From Eleusine coracana subsp. coracana (taxonomy: Eukaryota > Streptophyta > Magnoliopsida > Poales > Poaceae), in NCBI GenBank assembly GCA_032690845.1, contig CM064424.1, positions 33,677,969 through 33,741,968 on the forward strand: a stretch of DNA of 64,000 bases, read 5' to 3'. The notes below the pieces were generated by a model. The model was given only the letters and a program-made list of their open reading frames with translations. It searched no databases and was not told the origin of the DNA. The position numbers and the translations under genes were made by a program. Positions 23,032 to 34,800 of the stretch are shown here, piece by piece; the stretch's first letter is position 1, and each line of letters starts with the position of its first letter.

Positions 23032-23612
23032 AATTGGTAGCTCTTGAAGGCAGTGATCTTTCCAAGTACATCCTTCATGGTCTTGGTCTTGAGGTCACCT
23101 TGCAAGATGAAGGTGATGATGGACTCATACTTGGGGTCATTAAATAGTCTCGAGAATCTTCTTATCACCTTGACGGGCTTCATCTTGAAATCATCCCCAA
23201 GTGCATTGATCTCCTCCACTAGTACATGAAAACAAGAATGAACAATATTAGCTCTCTCATGTGGCAATCTAGTGAATTTATCATACTTGTTCTTTAGCAC
23301 ATAGTATCTTTCCTCTTTGACATCACTGGTGCCCTCATAGAGCGCCTGAATCTCAGTCCAGATACCATGTGCTATGGAACTAGCATCTAGCTGAGCAAAA
23401 ACATCCTTAGAGATGTAAGCAAACAAAGCATTCTCGGCCTTAGCATTACACTTAACATAGTCAGGCTCAAGTAGGTTCACATCCGCATCGGACTCGTGAG
23501 TGACCAACCAAATCTCTGGATCAAGGGACTAAAGGTAGGCTTGCATGCGAGCCTTCCAATATGCATAGTCCTCACCATTGAATATGGTAACACTCCCTGC
23601 CGATCTCGGCAT
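23032..23612 (-). pseudogene. gag: S1 gag, N-terminal part
   Basis: The start is ATG at 23612 on the minus strand (MPRSAGSVTIFNGEDYAYWK), the usual copia gag opening with the Trp of the DUF4219/UBN2-type fold. A TAG at 23531-23529 breaks the frame, then it is open (IWTEIQALYEGTSDVKEERY, RRFSRLFNDPKYESIITFIL) until CRM interrupts it at 23032. The start lies about 40 bp downstream of the primer site. Confidence 0.85.
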
Positions 23613-23650
23613 CCTTCCTCAAGGCGGTGAAGCCTCGAAGATGAGCACAT

Positions 23651-23662
23651 GGCTCTGATACC
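23651..23662 (-). promoter_or_regulatory. S1 primer-binding site
   Basis: The minus strand reads GGTATCAGAGCC 3 bp after the LTR end (TTACA), matching initiator tRNA-Met. Confidence 0.8.
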
Positions 23663-23665
23663 TCT

Positions 23666-25361
23666 TGTAAGGACCGAAGGCGTACCGAGAGGGGGCGAGG
23701 GGGGGGGGGAATCGATAAGCCGCTCATGAATTCAATTACTTCAAATTGCACTACTTGAGTCTAACGATATAGGAAACCTAAGCAATTCTAGTAGATCAAG
23801 ATCCTACACATGCTAGTGTTCATGATATGACAAAGAGCGGAAGCCAATCACACTAGCCTATGCAAGCCACAAGTCACCCTACTCACTAGAGCACACAATT
23901 GCGGAATAGTAAAGTGAAGGGTCAAGGAACGCTCATGATTTTTCCTGAGGTCTCGGAAGGATGGCGCCTTCCCCTAATCCTTATTGGACCACTCCCACCG
24001 GAGTCCTGGTCCCTCCCGCCACCAAGCGGAGTTCTCGCCCACGAGCCCTCAATCACTCCTAGATTGAAGACACGGTGTGCGTCACTGCTGCACAAAGCAC
24101 AAGATCGCCTCCCTCGAGACTTTGCCGAACTCCCCGAGCTGACACAGGTGCTCACTAGCGATGTCCCTTTCACTGGCGGGCTCAAACCGTGTACAAATGT
24201 GTGATGGCCTTCACAACCGATCACGATAGGCTTGATCACCAATACCTAACCGGTCTCGGTCTCACCATAGACCAAGAGTAACAATCTAGATCACACCGTC
24301 AAGGACACCCTAGCCTTAGATGTGCAAGATGCTCAAGCTAGTCTTCTCTAGCACTCTCAAGATATGCAATATCTCCTCCTAGTGCTCTCCTCTTTTCCTC
24401 TCGGACCTTACTAAATGCTCTCATGTATTCCACTAGCCAAGAGAGGTCTCCAAGACCACAGCAACCAAGTTATATATGCTCCCAACCTCAAACTAGTCAT
24501 TGCCTCATGAAATCACCTTTCTGGACACACTGACCAGATTGTCTGGTCTCTGCCTGATCGGACCGTCCGGTCACTCTGTAACGGCTCTCCTCAGCCATTG
24601 GCTCCACTATGCGCAAGTTATTCCTGTACTGACTAGACTGTCCGGTCAGTAGACCAGACCGTCTGGTCCATTTCTCTCTCTAGTCCAGAAACATTCTGCT
24701 CCCGAAGCTCTTCTGCCATTCCTGCACTCCTACTGACTGGACCATCCAGTTAGCAGACCAAACCGTCTGGCCTATATAGAGTCTCCTGCTGACAGATTCA
24801 GGCTTCTCACTCTAAGTCCTGGACAACTCCCCATGGTGACCGTACAGTCCGGTCTCTACAGACCCCTCTGTCCGGTCTCTATATCCAGAAGCTGAAATTT
24901 GTCGTCCTCGCTTCACTTCATTTCACAACTTCTCCGAACAGCTCCTTGGCTTCTCCACTGTCACCTTGTGCTTGTGATTTCACCGAGCAACCTTGCACAT
25001 CACCGACTACACATGACCTAAGAGAATGACCTAGACCCCCTTGATAGTCCGGTTTTTCCTATGGACTCAAAGCCCTAACAACTAGTCAAGTGTTCCAAAC
25101 ACTTGCACCATAGCTTGTCCTCTGCTTTGATCCATCTCCATCAACCCTTGGACTCCATCAAGTTCACAAGCCTCCGTGCTTGTGGTCATTGTCATCAATC
25201 GCCAAGGCAACCATCATCCATATGATTTGTAATAGAGTTAAGAAATGATTCCTACACAGACAGCACTCGTGTAGATGTTAGCCCATAATTTCATAGTTGT
25301 CATTTATCACCAAAACATCCATACCATGGGGATCCAATCACCAGTGGTCATGAAGCTTACA
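23666..25361 (-). repeat. S1 5' LTR (1696 bp), Sirevirus type
   Basis: The ends are TGTAAG and CTTACA. The element-sense start TGTAAGCTTCATGACC is shared with the S3 LTR at 48648, showing the same family. A TATATAA (complement near 24470-24480) is the likely promoter. The upstream region (about 24530-24870 plus-strand) contains repeated palindromic ACCGGACGGTCCGGT-like words, a known trait of Sirevirus LTRs. An 11-G run lies at 23699-23709. Confidence 0.85.
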
Positions 25362-25742
25362 TTTTGGGACCCATTTGACTCATCAAATTGCACATCATAG
25401 GATTCTTCCACACATCCTGTGGCTGAGTTGTAGACCCTATAGTCTTTAGAAGTCCCAGAGTACCCAACAAGAATGCCTTCATAAGTTCTGCTTTCAAACT
25501 TCCTAGGCTTTCTCCTCTTCATGAGAATGTAACACTTGCATCCAAAGACTCAAAAATAGGAAACATTGGTTTTCCGTCCCACCAATAGCTCATATGGCAT
25601 CTTCTTGAACAACTCGTGGAGATAGACACGGTTGGAAGTGTAGCACGCCGTGTTGATTGCCTCCGCCCAAAACCTCTCATGAGTTCCATACTCATCTAAC
25701 ATGGCACGAGTGTAACATTCTAGCCCAAGGCTTAATATAATT

Positions 25743-25880
25743 GATAGAATACTCATACCAACAAGTTGCAACATCTTTTTTGGAAGCTCATCCCTAAAGA
25801 ACTCCAAAGTTAAGTGTGCTTGGCCTAGAGCAATTTAGGGATGGGTGACCAACCGGGAAGTTTATCCCGGGTGCGCACGA
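25743..25880 (+). ncRNA. 5S-rRNA-like segment in the Cassandra 5' LTR
   Basis: The sequence keeps the 5S internal promoter: AAGTTAAGTGTGCTTGG (A-box region) and GATGGGTGACC (C-box region), followed by GGGAAGT. The 5' third is diverged. In Cassandra this drives RNA polymerase III transcription. It is not a functional rRNA gene: it is isolated, diverged, and duplicated in the other LTR. Confidence 0.85.
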
Positions 25881-26225
25881 GTGAGGACAAAGTGCACAGA
25901 AAAGACATGTGTTGGTCTGTGAGGATAGTCTTGAGATCCTAGAGAGCTGCCAGGGTAAGCGGGTCCGGTCTTGGAGGGGCGGGACGTTATAGTTGGTATC
26001 AGAGCCGACCCTTGCGGTTTCACGGGCGTGTGGGGTCGCAGTTGTGTAGGCATGGTGTGCATGGGTGGTGTGGGCCCAGAGTGGTCACACAGCATGGCAC
26101 ATGCGCTGACACTGGGCACACGGACGTGGCCAAGATGGGAAGTTCCTGGATTGGGGTTGATCGACGAGGACGTTGATCTTCTAAGGGGGTGAGAGTGTAA
26201 CATCGTAGCCCAAGGCTTAATAGGA

Positions 26226-26363
26226 TTGATAGAATACTCATACCAACAAGTTGCAACATTTTTCTGGAAGCTCATCCCTAAAGAACTCCAAAGTTAAGTG
26301 TGCTTGGCCTGGAGCAATTTAGGGATGGGTGACCGACCGGGAAGTTTATCCTGGGTGCGCACG
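26226..26363 (+). ncRNA. 5S-rRNA-like segment in the Cassandra 3' LTR
   Basis: Second copy of the 5S-derived block, with the same A-box and C-box words and a few substitutions relative to 25743-25880. Confidence 0.85.
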
Positions 26364-27400
26364 AGTGAGGACAAAGTGCACAGAAAAGACATGTGTTGGT
26401 CTATGAGGATAGTCTTGAGATCCTAGAGAGCTGCCAGGGTAAGTGGGCCCGACCTCGGAGCAGCGGGACATTACAACGAGCAAGAGTGATGAGTGTCTTG
26501 TTCTTCCTCTCCACTACTCCATTTTGCTCAGGAGTATATGTAGCGGAGAATTCATGTTTGATCCCTTTCTTGTCACAATATTCCTCCACTGGTGTTTTTG
26601 AACTTCGTCCCATTGTCACTCCTTATCTTGACAATGCTAGCATTGAACTCATTCTTTGGTCTTTTGGCAAACTTCCTGAAGATACACTGGCTTGAGATTT
26701 GTCCACAAGAAAGAAGGTCTGAGTGTATCTTATGAAATCATCAACAATCACCTAGCAATATAGATTGCTTCCCAGACTCTTGTAGTGGGTTGGCCCAAAC
26801 AAGTCCATGTGTAGGAGCTCTAGAGCATGAGATGTAGACATGAATGACTTGGTGGGATGTGAAGATGCAACTTGTTTTCCTGCCTGACAAGCGCTGCACA
26901 GTCTATCCTTCTCAAAGGTCACATCCTTGATTCCTTCAACTAGATTCCTCTTGACAATCTTCTTAAGAGTATTCATTCCAACATGTGCCAGTCTTCTATG
27001 CCACAACCATCCCTTGGATGGCTTAGTGAATAGGCAAGTGCTTGGTGGCACATTACTTGACTTGAAGTCTGTGACATACAAGTTTCCATGCCTCACTCCA
27101 TGGAATACTAGCCCTCTCTTGGCATTCTCAATTGTTGCACCATCCTCATCAAATGTGCACTTGAAACCCATGTTACAAAGTTGACCAATAGACAGAAGGT
27201 TGAATTTGAGGGTTTCCACAAGAAAGACCTTGGAGAGATAGAGGTCATTTGGGATAGCCACCTTGCCCGAGCCACTAAAACTCCCTTTTGAGTTATCCCC
27301 AAAAGTCACCTTCTCACTATCTTTGTCTTCATCAATGGTGGTGAACATGGTTGGCTTCCCGGTCACGTGTTGAGTGCACCCACTATCAAGAATCTAATGA

Positions 27401-27772
27401 GTGCCTCCACTCTTGTAGTTGACCCTAGTGGTAGTCATAAGACAAGCACTAGAGGAAGAAGGGTTAGTATCCAAAGTATTACTTGATTGAGTAGTACCAA
27501 CCTCATTGTGTCGAGCAATAGGACCATCCTCATAGATAGGGATTCTCGCAATCCCATCCAGTAGTCTCCTCCTAATGGGATAGTGAGGAGCACGGTACCT
27601 CCAATGTCCATGACCATCCCCTATATGCACATTGTCAAGGTTGATGTAGTAATGGGAAGGGTCATAGAGTCCAGTGATGTGCTCAAGCACATGCCCCACT
27701 TGTGAATGAAGCATGAGTATCATCTCCATTGCTCTCACAATTGAGAGCTCATGTCTCCTGTTGACTACCTCC
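27401..27772 (-). pseudogene. S2 gag-protease spacer, downstream part
   Basis: An open minus-strand frame leads into the protease. It contains EEVVNRRHELSIVRAMEMIL, LEHITGLYDPSHYYINLDN and a Ser/Thr-rich end before the DSG motif. Across the T2 insertion it joins in frame to 42866-43411. I do not recognise the domain; no zinc knuckle is present. See the matching entry at 42866. Confidence 0.6.
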
Positions 27773-29124
27773 TCAAGTGAGGCGCCCCTTCCCGGAGGAT
27801 CGAGGTCCCGAAGGTGCTGATAACACAGACACTTGATAATACAACAATGATCCAATATTTAAGTTTAATTATTACATCAAACTGCAGCAGAATTACAAGT
27901 TCATGAGGTTTCAAAAACAGCAGAAGCAAAATAATGATAAGAACTACGAGCTCGATGATACAACATAGTGATGATTCATGCCCGAGGAACCATCACTCTA
28001 GCAGCACACAACAGTCACTGCGGTGGTAGGTCAGACTCCCAGTGGGCTCTCCAACCCTCAGGGACTTGCACGTCCCAAGGCAACACATCTACAGGCAAAT
28101 CTATCCCTTCAGTACCCGAAAACCACATAAGCATAAAGTCTGATTACTAATTACTTAGCAAGACTTACCCGTCAAAACCTAGACATGCCATGGCTCTAAT
28201 CGGTGGCTTGTTTGAAGGAACTCGCACTAAGCAACCTATTAGTTCTATCAAGTTTTATTTTTCAAGTTAAATGGGTTGAGCTGAAATGTAACTTTAGTTG
28301 CAACAATAATTAAACAATACATAAAGTAAGTACAACAATAGAGCATTAATAATAATCAGTAATAACCAATACAAATCCATATCCATAATATCATGTGCAA
28401 CTACGTGATTGGCGCGGTGACCAAGCGGTACTCATTACTGTGAGGGACAGCAATTGCAATCGATTTACACCAGCTAGGAAAACCAGAAGTACACGACACA
28501 TACGCACCAATTAAGGTCGTATATGACAACCTTTTGCAAGAAAAACCACCCACATCCTGCCCCGGGTGTGGTGACGTCGAGTGGGCATGCCGTCCTGCCA
28601 ACAGTACTTCACGGTATGGACCACCCACCCTAGCAGCCGAGGGGTCATAAGACCAATGCACCTTAACTGTCCTTGATGTAAGCGACCTTTAATGCTACAT
28701 CAGTTTACTAGTGCCCCTGAAACTAGCATGCATTCGGTACTATTCAAAACTTGATCAAGGGGCCGACCACGGACAGGTCCTTACGTGGGCAAGATAGGGC
28801 AACCGCAGTCAACACGCATGTGTTGCTGCAATCCTACACATGCATCATCCCTGCCCGGCCATACATCAAAAGTAAACTTCTTTCATAAGTTCAATTTAGT
28901 GGTCAAACTATTCCATAGTAATAATTTCTACCGAGACTATTAATTACTAAGCATAGCAATTTAGTACCGAGCCTACCAAGTTTCTAATAATAGCAATATA
29001 AGTCATTTGGGTGACATGCAAGGTGAATTCCAATCAACTCCTATGACCTAATGCAACAATTAAACATAGACACTAGTAGTGATATAAACTAGCAAAACTT
29101 TATAAAGAGGCTAATGCAAACCGG

Positions 29125-29226
29125 GACTTGCCTGGATCCACGCTAGTGTTAGCAACTACAGTCTCTTGCTCTTCAGGCTCTTGGTCCTGCTGGACGTTGG
29201 GCTCCTGCTCCTGAGTGTCGTTACCT
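29125..29226 (-). other. Exon-like acidic open segment in the T2 3' LTR
   Basis: The minus strand encodes a Gln/Glu-rich peptide (DTQEQEPNVQQDQEPEEQE) between AGGTAACGAC and CCAGGCAAGTCC. The same segment in the 5' LTR (40127-40226) has one CAG-to-TAG change. T3 has a counterpart at 60930-61030. Confidence 0.4.
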
Positions 29227-30693
29227 ATTGATGAACAATGGATTTAACGGTATTATCGCAACACCATCACATGCAATGATATGATGGATGCATATTGCAT
29301 TAGTGTTTTGGTGCTAACAACCTTATTAATATGTTCTCGAAGCCATATGCTTTAAAGAAACAAATTAGAGTTTCATCATTTTATGTGTGTTAATCATTTA
29401 ATTAGGGTTGTTATAGTTTTTAAGAACAAGTAAGCAATTAAAATAGTAAACAATCGATTCTGGACATGAGTGATTTATCATGAACAGGGACATATATGAA
29501 TTGCATTTTTACCATGTTACAGCCTCTGAATTGTATTACTCTATTTACTAGCATTTATTTAAGTCAAAGCATTACATAATTAATAGAGTATTATATACTA
29601 CAGAACTAACTTAACCAAAAATCAGGGTGGTGTATTAATAGGGAATAACAGTGTATGCAAAAGATTAGAATTAAATTCCATTCCTAGAATTATTAAGGAA
29701 TTAATTAGTGTTTACACAAGTTATTTAATTAATTAAAATATATTGACAGAGACAGCTGGTTATCATTTTACTAAAATAAAGCACATTAGTATGAAGCTAA
29801 CAGAATTGGTTTGAGGTCATTTGGACTTAAAATGACTTTACTATGCTTTTTAGAAGTTTAAGCCATTTTCTGGAATTATTTTGGTTTTAATTTAAACACG
29901 TCAGCACCACATGTGCGCCATGTAGGCTGCCAAATAGGGGCCAGCTCAGCTGCCAAGCAGCCGTGCCTGAGCGCGGCGGTGCGTGGTCGGGGCTTGCCGG
30001 AGGGCTCGCCGCTGGGCGCGTCGAGGGGCAAAAGCTAGTCGCGATGGCACGGCTAGGCTCAGCATGTGAAGGCGAAGCTAGTGATGGTGATCGTGTGGTG
30101 GAAAACTCACCGAAAACAAGTCGGCGATGAGCGGTGGCAAAAGCTTGAAGTTCGGCGACGTCGCCATTTACGCTCGGGGCAGGAAAAGGTGTGCGGCTGG
30201 CTCCTAGAGCTTCACGGAGGCACGTCGGGGATCGGCATCGGGTCATCGTCCACCGAAGAGGGATGGAAGGTGGTGCTCATCGGTGAGGCGGCTCAGGCAC
30301 AGCGGCGCAGGGGGGGGGGGTCAGCCAGGGATAGGAGCCATGCCGGCGATCTTGTGCACGGAAACAAGAGGGCAGCAGGTTAGGCACGAGTGGGTATGAG
30401 TTGAGTATACACGCGAAGAGGAAGGAGGGTGTACGGCTCACCAGAAGGGAAGAATTTTGCGGTGGTGCCAATGGAGCTTACTTGAAGTTCCCCCTATCAT
30501 CTTGGCCAAATTCCGTTGGGCCGAGAGCGGTGGTGGTTAGCGATAGGCGTGGGAAGTAGACTGGTGTTCTTGCGTGATGTTTTGCAGTGGTGCCCTTGGC
30601 TGAGGGGCACTAGAGAGGGGGAAAGAGTTTGAGCACAAGCTCGGTGCTAATGGCCAGAGAACAGGGGATGCGGAACTGAGGGAAGGCAGGGGG

Positions 30694-30700
30694 TTTTATA
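30694..30700 (-). promoter_or_regulatory. T2 3' LTR TATA box
   Basis: The complement reads CCTATAAAACC in a GC-rich setting. The same word is at 41699-41705 in the 5' LTR, where it would drive the element. Confidence 0.6.
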
Positions 30701-31845
30701 GGTCAGTGTTGGTCACTTGGGGTGGCCACAGGCTCGCGGGAGTTTTGCGCGCTGGTTTGAGGGTTGCCGAGCTGTCGGGAGTCGTTGGGTGCACAGAGAC
30801 GGCAATGCTCTACCATGGCCATGGCGGCATTGGATAGAGGGAAAGTGACCCACAAGCATGGCGGCTAGCGGCGTGCAGTGATGACCGAGTGGGCAGCTGC
30901 GAGGTGACAGAAGAGTTGTGCGCGGCTTCTCATGCGGTCGGAGCGCGAGGAGAGACTGGCCGCGAGGAGACCGGTCGGCAACTTCCATGGCGGCGAGTCC
31001 CTATGTGGTGAAAGCAAATCGCGACGTTGGCACTTAGCGGTGTGCTGGCGAGCGGGGAAACAGCAGCGAGGCGACGGTGATGTGAAGGGTGAGCTGTGCG
31101 CGCTAGTGCGGCAATGAGTTCCCAGGCAGCAAAGAAGGGCCGGCGTCGGGAACCATGGGCGCGGCAAAGGCATGACGACTTCGGGCAGAGCAAAAGGAAC
31201 TCCATCGCGTGGTGGCTAGTTGCCGAATGGCAGAGGCGAAGTCACGGCGGCGAGTGGCGAGGCACGGAAGTGCAGGACCGAGTTCCCAGGGCAGTAGGGC
31301 GGGCGGCGGGGATTCACGCGGGCGCGCACGCGGGCGGGACACGGGATGAAGAAGACAAATTTTTGCAGAGGGGCCCTCCAACTTTTGAAAAGATCTGAAA
31401 AAGGTCCCTAGTTTTTAGTTTGTTTAATTTCCCTATGCTATAAGCCTCCAATTTGAATAAAATTTTATTTTTGGGCTTATAGAACAATAGGGAATTTATT
31501 AGTGAAGTCTATCAGGCCAGAAAACAATTTATTTAGTTGGAATTAATAATTAAAGTTAAATCATTTTGAGGTTTAATTTATTTATTTGATTGATTTCTTA
31601 ATGGAATAAAAATCTGGTTTTTGGCCCAAAATTCTATTTTATTTTATTTTCATAATTCTGATGTAATTAATTGGCCTATGTTTTATAGAAAGTTTTATTT
31701 GCTCTAAACTTTTGCTTGCAGGGATTTAACTTAGCTATGAGGAAAATTCCATTTTAACTTGTCCCTATTATTTCATGCTTCTTACTTGAGCTAAAAATTT
31801 TGGCAATTTGTGCTAGGCAAGAAAAAGAGACACTTGGGTGTCACA

Positions 31846-31858
31846 ACCCTCCCTCCTC
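31846..31858 (-). promoter_or_regulatory. T2 polypurine tract
   Basis: The complement GAGGAGGGAGGGT abuts the 3' LTR start TGTGACACCC. Confidence 0.8.
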
Positions 31859-31894
31859 AAAGAAATCTCGCCCCAAGATTAAGAACAAAGCAGA

Positions 31895-34800
31895 CTAGGC
31901 AGGGGCAAAAATTTTACCTATGAACGAAGACCAGAATTCTAGGTAATGAGTACTCAGAAATTCTTCTGATTCCTCGATGGATTCATCTTCTGAGTGGTTA
32001 CTCCATTGCACTTTATAGAATTTGATGGTTCTTTTGTGGGTTGTGCATTCTTTTTCATCAAGGATTTTTATTGGTCGTTCGGAATAAGTGAGGTCCGGCT
32101 GAAGATGATCATACTCTTTCAAGACAATATCTATTGGAGGTTTGAGGCACCGTTTTAGTTGTGACTCATGAAACGTGCTATGTACTCCAGATAGATTCGG
32201 GGGTAACTCTAGCTTGTAGGCGACTTGTCCACATCTCTCCAAGATTTTAAAAGGTCCGATATAGCAGGGTGCTAACTTTCCTTTGATTCCACAACGCTGA
32301 ATGCCCTTCATCGGTGATACTCGAAGATAGACAAAATCTTCCTTGTTGAAAAACAGTGGCCTACGTCATCGGTTTGCATACTTCTCTTGACGACATTTAG
32401 CAACCTTGAGATTTGCTTGAATTGTCCGAACCTTTTCTTCTCCATTTTTGACAAGATCAGGACCAAAAGTTACTCTTTCTCCTAATTCGGACCAGTTTAA
32501 CGGTGTTCTACAACTCCGACCGTAGAGTGCTTCAAAAGGGGACATTTTTACACTCTCTTGGTAACTGTTGATGTATGAGAATTCCGCATATGGTAAGTAC
32601 TCATCCTAGTTACCACCATGCATTAAAACACAGGCTCTAAGCATATCTTTCAAAATCTGGTTGACACGCTCTGTTTGTCCATCAGCAGCGGCATGATAAG
32701 CAGAACTCTGAATCAACTTGGTACCCAGAGATGCATGCAGTTGTTCCCAGAAACGAGCGACAAATTGTGAGCCACGATCTTTAACAATGGTCTTGGGTAC
32801 TCTATGGAGACATAGAATTCTTGCTATGTATAGTTTTGCATACTGCCGTATGCTATATCTGGTGTTGACTAGTAGAAAGTGAGAATATTTTGTGAGTCTG
32901 TCCACAATGACCCAAATTGAATCATGCTTTCGTGAAGTGAGAGGGAGGCCAACAATGAAATCCATGCTGATGTCTTCCCATTTCCAGGCGGGAATACTCA
33001 ATGGCTGAAGTAGTCCGGCTTGCTTCAAATGGTCAGCCTTAACTCTTTGGCAAGTGTCACATTCCATGACATACCGAGCAACTTCTCGCTTCATTTGGGT
33101 CCACCAGAAATTTATCTTCAAATCCTGGTACATCTTATTACTTCCAGAATGAATAGAGTATTTAGAGTGACGGTCTTCATCCAAGATTTTTCGATGAAGC
33201 TCAAAATCCTTGGGTACTACTAGACGGTTATTAAACCACAGAGTACCATCTGAGTCTTGTGTGAAGCATTTTGCCTTGCCAGTCTTAATGTTCTCCCATA
33301 TGTGCTTCATTCCAACATCTTGTTTTGGTGCAGCAATGACTTCATCCCGAATGGTGGAGTGAATACTAAGATTACTGGTCACTAGGGTAGGCAATACATG
33401 TAAGCTTGGTTCAGTGAAGCTAGCTTCAACATTGCAGTCTATCACTAGATTATTGCAGTGTATCATCCGACTCAAAGCATCGATGACCACATTAGCCTTG
33501 CCTGGGTGATAATGAATCTCCATATTATAGTCCTTGATTAACTCTAGCCATCAACGTTGTCTCATATTCAGATCAGTCTGAGTAAAGATGTACTTCAAGC
33601 TCTTGTGATCTGTATAGATGTGCACTAAATTACCGAGCAAAAAATGCCTCCAAATTTTTAGTGCAAGTACAATGGCAGCTAGTTCCAAATCGTGAGTCGG
33701 ATAATGCTCTTCATGCTTCCGCAGTTGTCGAGATGCATAGGCAATGACACGACCATCCTGCATGAGCACACATCCAAGTCCTGTCCCAGACGCATCACAA
33801 TATATGTCGAACAGCTGGGTGATGTCTAGCTGAGCCAATACTGGGGTAGTAGTCAATAATTTCTTCAATTTCTGAAATGCTTCTTCACAATTATTGCTCC
33901 AATCAAACTTCTTATCTGTTTTCAGTAGCTCGGTGATGGGCTTGGTCAACTGAGAGAAATTGGGAATGAATCTTCGATAATATCCAGCTAGTCCGAGAAA
34001 ACTGCGAATTTGATGGACAGTTTTCGGTGGCTTCCAATCTAGCACATCTTGAACCTTGCTTGGGTCTACAGAGATGCCTTCTGCGGATACTAAATGACCA
34101 TGGAATGGCACTTGGTCGAACCAAAACTCACACTTGCTAAATTTTGCAAATAGCTTGTGATCCCATAGACGCTGAAGAACAATATGGAGATGTTCGGCAT
34201 GTTCTTCCTTGGACTTCGAATAGATGAGAATGTCATCAATGAATACCACCATGAATTTGTCCAGCTCTCGCATGAAGACTGAATTCATGAGATACATGAA
34301 ATAGGCAGGGACATTTGTCAATCCAAAGGACATCACTAGATATTCGAATAATCCGTATCTAGTAGAGAATGCAATCTTTGGAATATCTTCCGCTCTGATC
34401 TTTATCTGATGATAACTCGACCGAAGGTCAATTTTTGAAAAGACCTTGGCACCAACCAATTGATCAAAAATAATATCAATACGAGGTAGCGGGTACTTAT
34501 TCTTGATTGTGACTTCATTGAGAGGCCGATAATCAACAACGAGACACACAGACTTGTCCTTCTTCTTCACAAAAATGGCGGGACAACCCCAAGGTGAAGT
34601 ACTTGGCCGAATAAAGCCTTTCTCCAGCAACTCATTCAATTGCTTCTTCAATTGAGCTAGCTCATTTGGAGCCATCTTATATGGTCATCGAGATATCGGA
34701 GAAGTTCCTAGCTGAAGTTTAATCTTGAATTCCACTTCACGATCAGGTGGAAGCCCAGAAATATCTTCCGGGAATACGTCGGGATACTCACAGACAATAG

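Larger units (their letters stand above)
12505..25361 (-). mobile_element. S1: Sirevirus-like copia element, gag plus 5' LTR, carrying two insertions
   Basis: On the minus strand the 5' LTR (25361-23666) is followed by a tRNA-Met-type primer site and a gag that can be followed through two younger insertions (CRM 15201-23031, solo LTR 13074-14972) to 12505, where it ends abruptly. No protease, integrase, RT or 3' LTR of S1 is visible, so it is truncated or continues outside. The right border at 25361 interrupts the integrase C-terminus of S2, placing S1 younger than S2. Confidence 0.8.
25711..26475 (+). mobile_element. Cassandra TRIM retrotransposon, complete
   Basis: A 765-bp element has two LTRs of about 280 bp (25711-25991 and 26196-26475), each beginning TGTAACAT; the 3' copy ends ATTACA and the 5' copy ATTATA. 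The target duplication ACGAG is at 25706-25710 and 26476-26480. A primer site TGGTATCAGAGCC is at 25994-26006 and a purine tract (AAGGGGGTGAGAG) lies before the 3' LTR. There is no coding region. Each LTR contains a 5S-rRNA-like segment, the diagnostic trait of Cassandra (family knowledge). It is non-autonomous and depends on proteins from other elements. Confidence 0.95.
25362..27400 (-). pseudogene. pol: S2 protease and integrase, split by Cassandra
   Basis: Protease is marked by ILDSGCTQHVTG at about 27395-27360, with the preceding Trp codon changed to TAG. The integrase zinc finger follows (WHRRLAHVGMNTLKK, then CSACQAGK near 26890). The DDE residues are seen in LLHMDLFGPT, VIVDDF (after a TGG-to-stop change near 26752) and TPEQNGVVERKN near 26530. 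Cassandra (25711-26475) splits the next helix; removing it with one ACGAG restores LITLAR next to AMLDEYGTHERFWAEA. The C-terminus (YEGILVGYSGTSKDYRVYN) runs into S1 at 25362. Confidence 0.88.
27778..31845 (-). repeat. T2 3' LTR (4068 bp)
   Basis: Element-sense start TGTGACACCC at 31845, end GGGGCGCCTCA at 27778. A TATAAAA is at the complement of 30694-30700. The GC-rich block at about 29900-31400 surrounds it, with an 11-G run at 30310-30320, and an AT-rich stretch follows in transcription order (29880-29240). An acidic open segment is at 29226-29125. GC-rich open frames on both strands in this block are not supported as genes. Confidence 0.92.

Noticed and set aside
25743..25880. Genuine 5S rRNA gene
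   Set aside because: It is diverged in the 5' third, isolated, and duplicated within the two LTRs of a Cassandra element with a target duplication.
29887..31400. Minus- and plus-strand frames of 60-140 codons in the GC-rich part of the T2 LTR (also 40886-42383)
   Set aside because: Present in both LTRs, open in opposing frames, Arg/Ala/Pro-rich and without domains; frames differ between the two copies.
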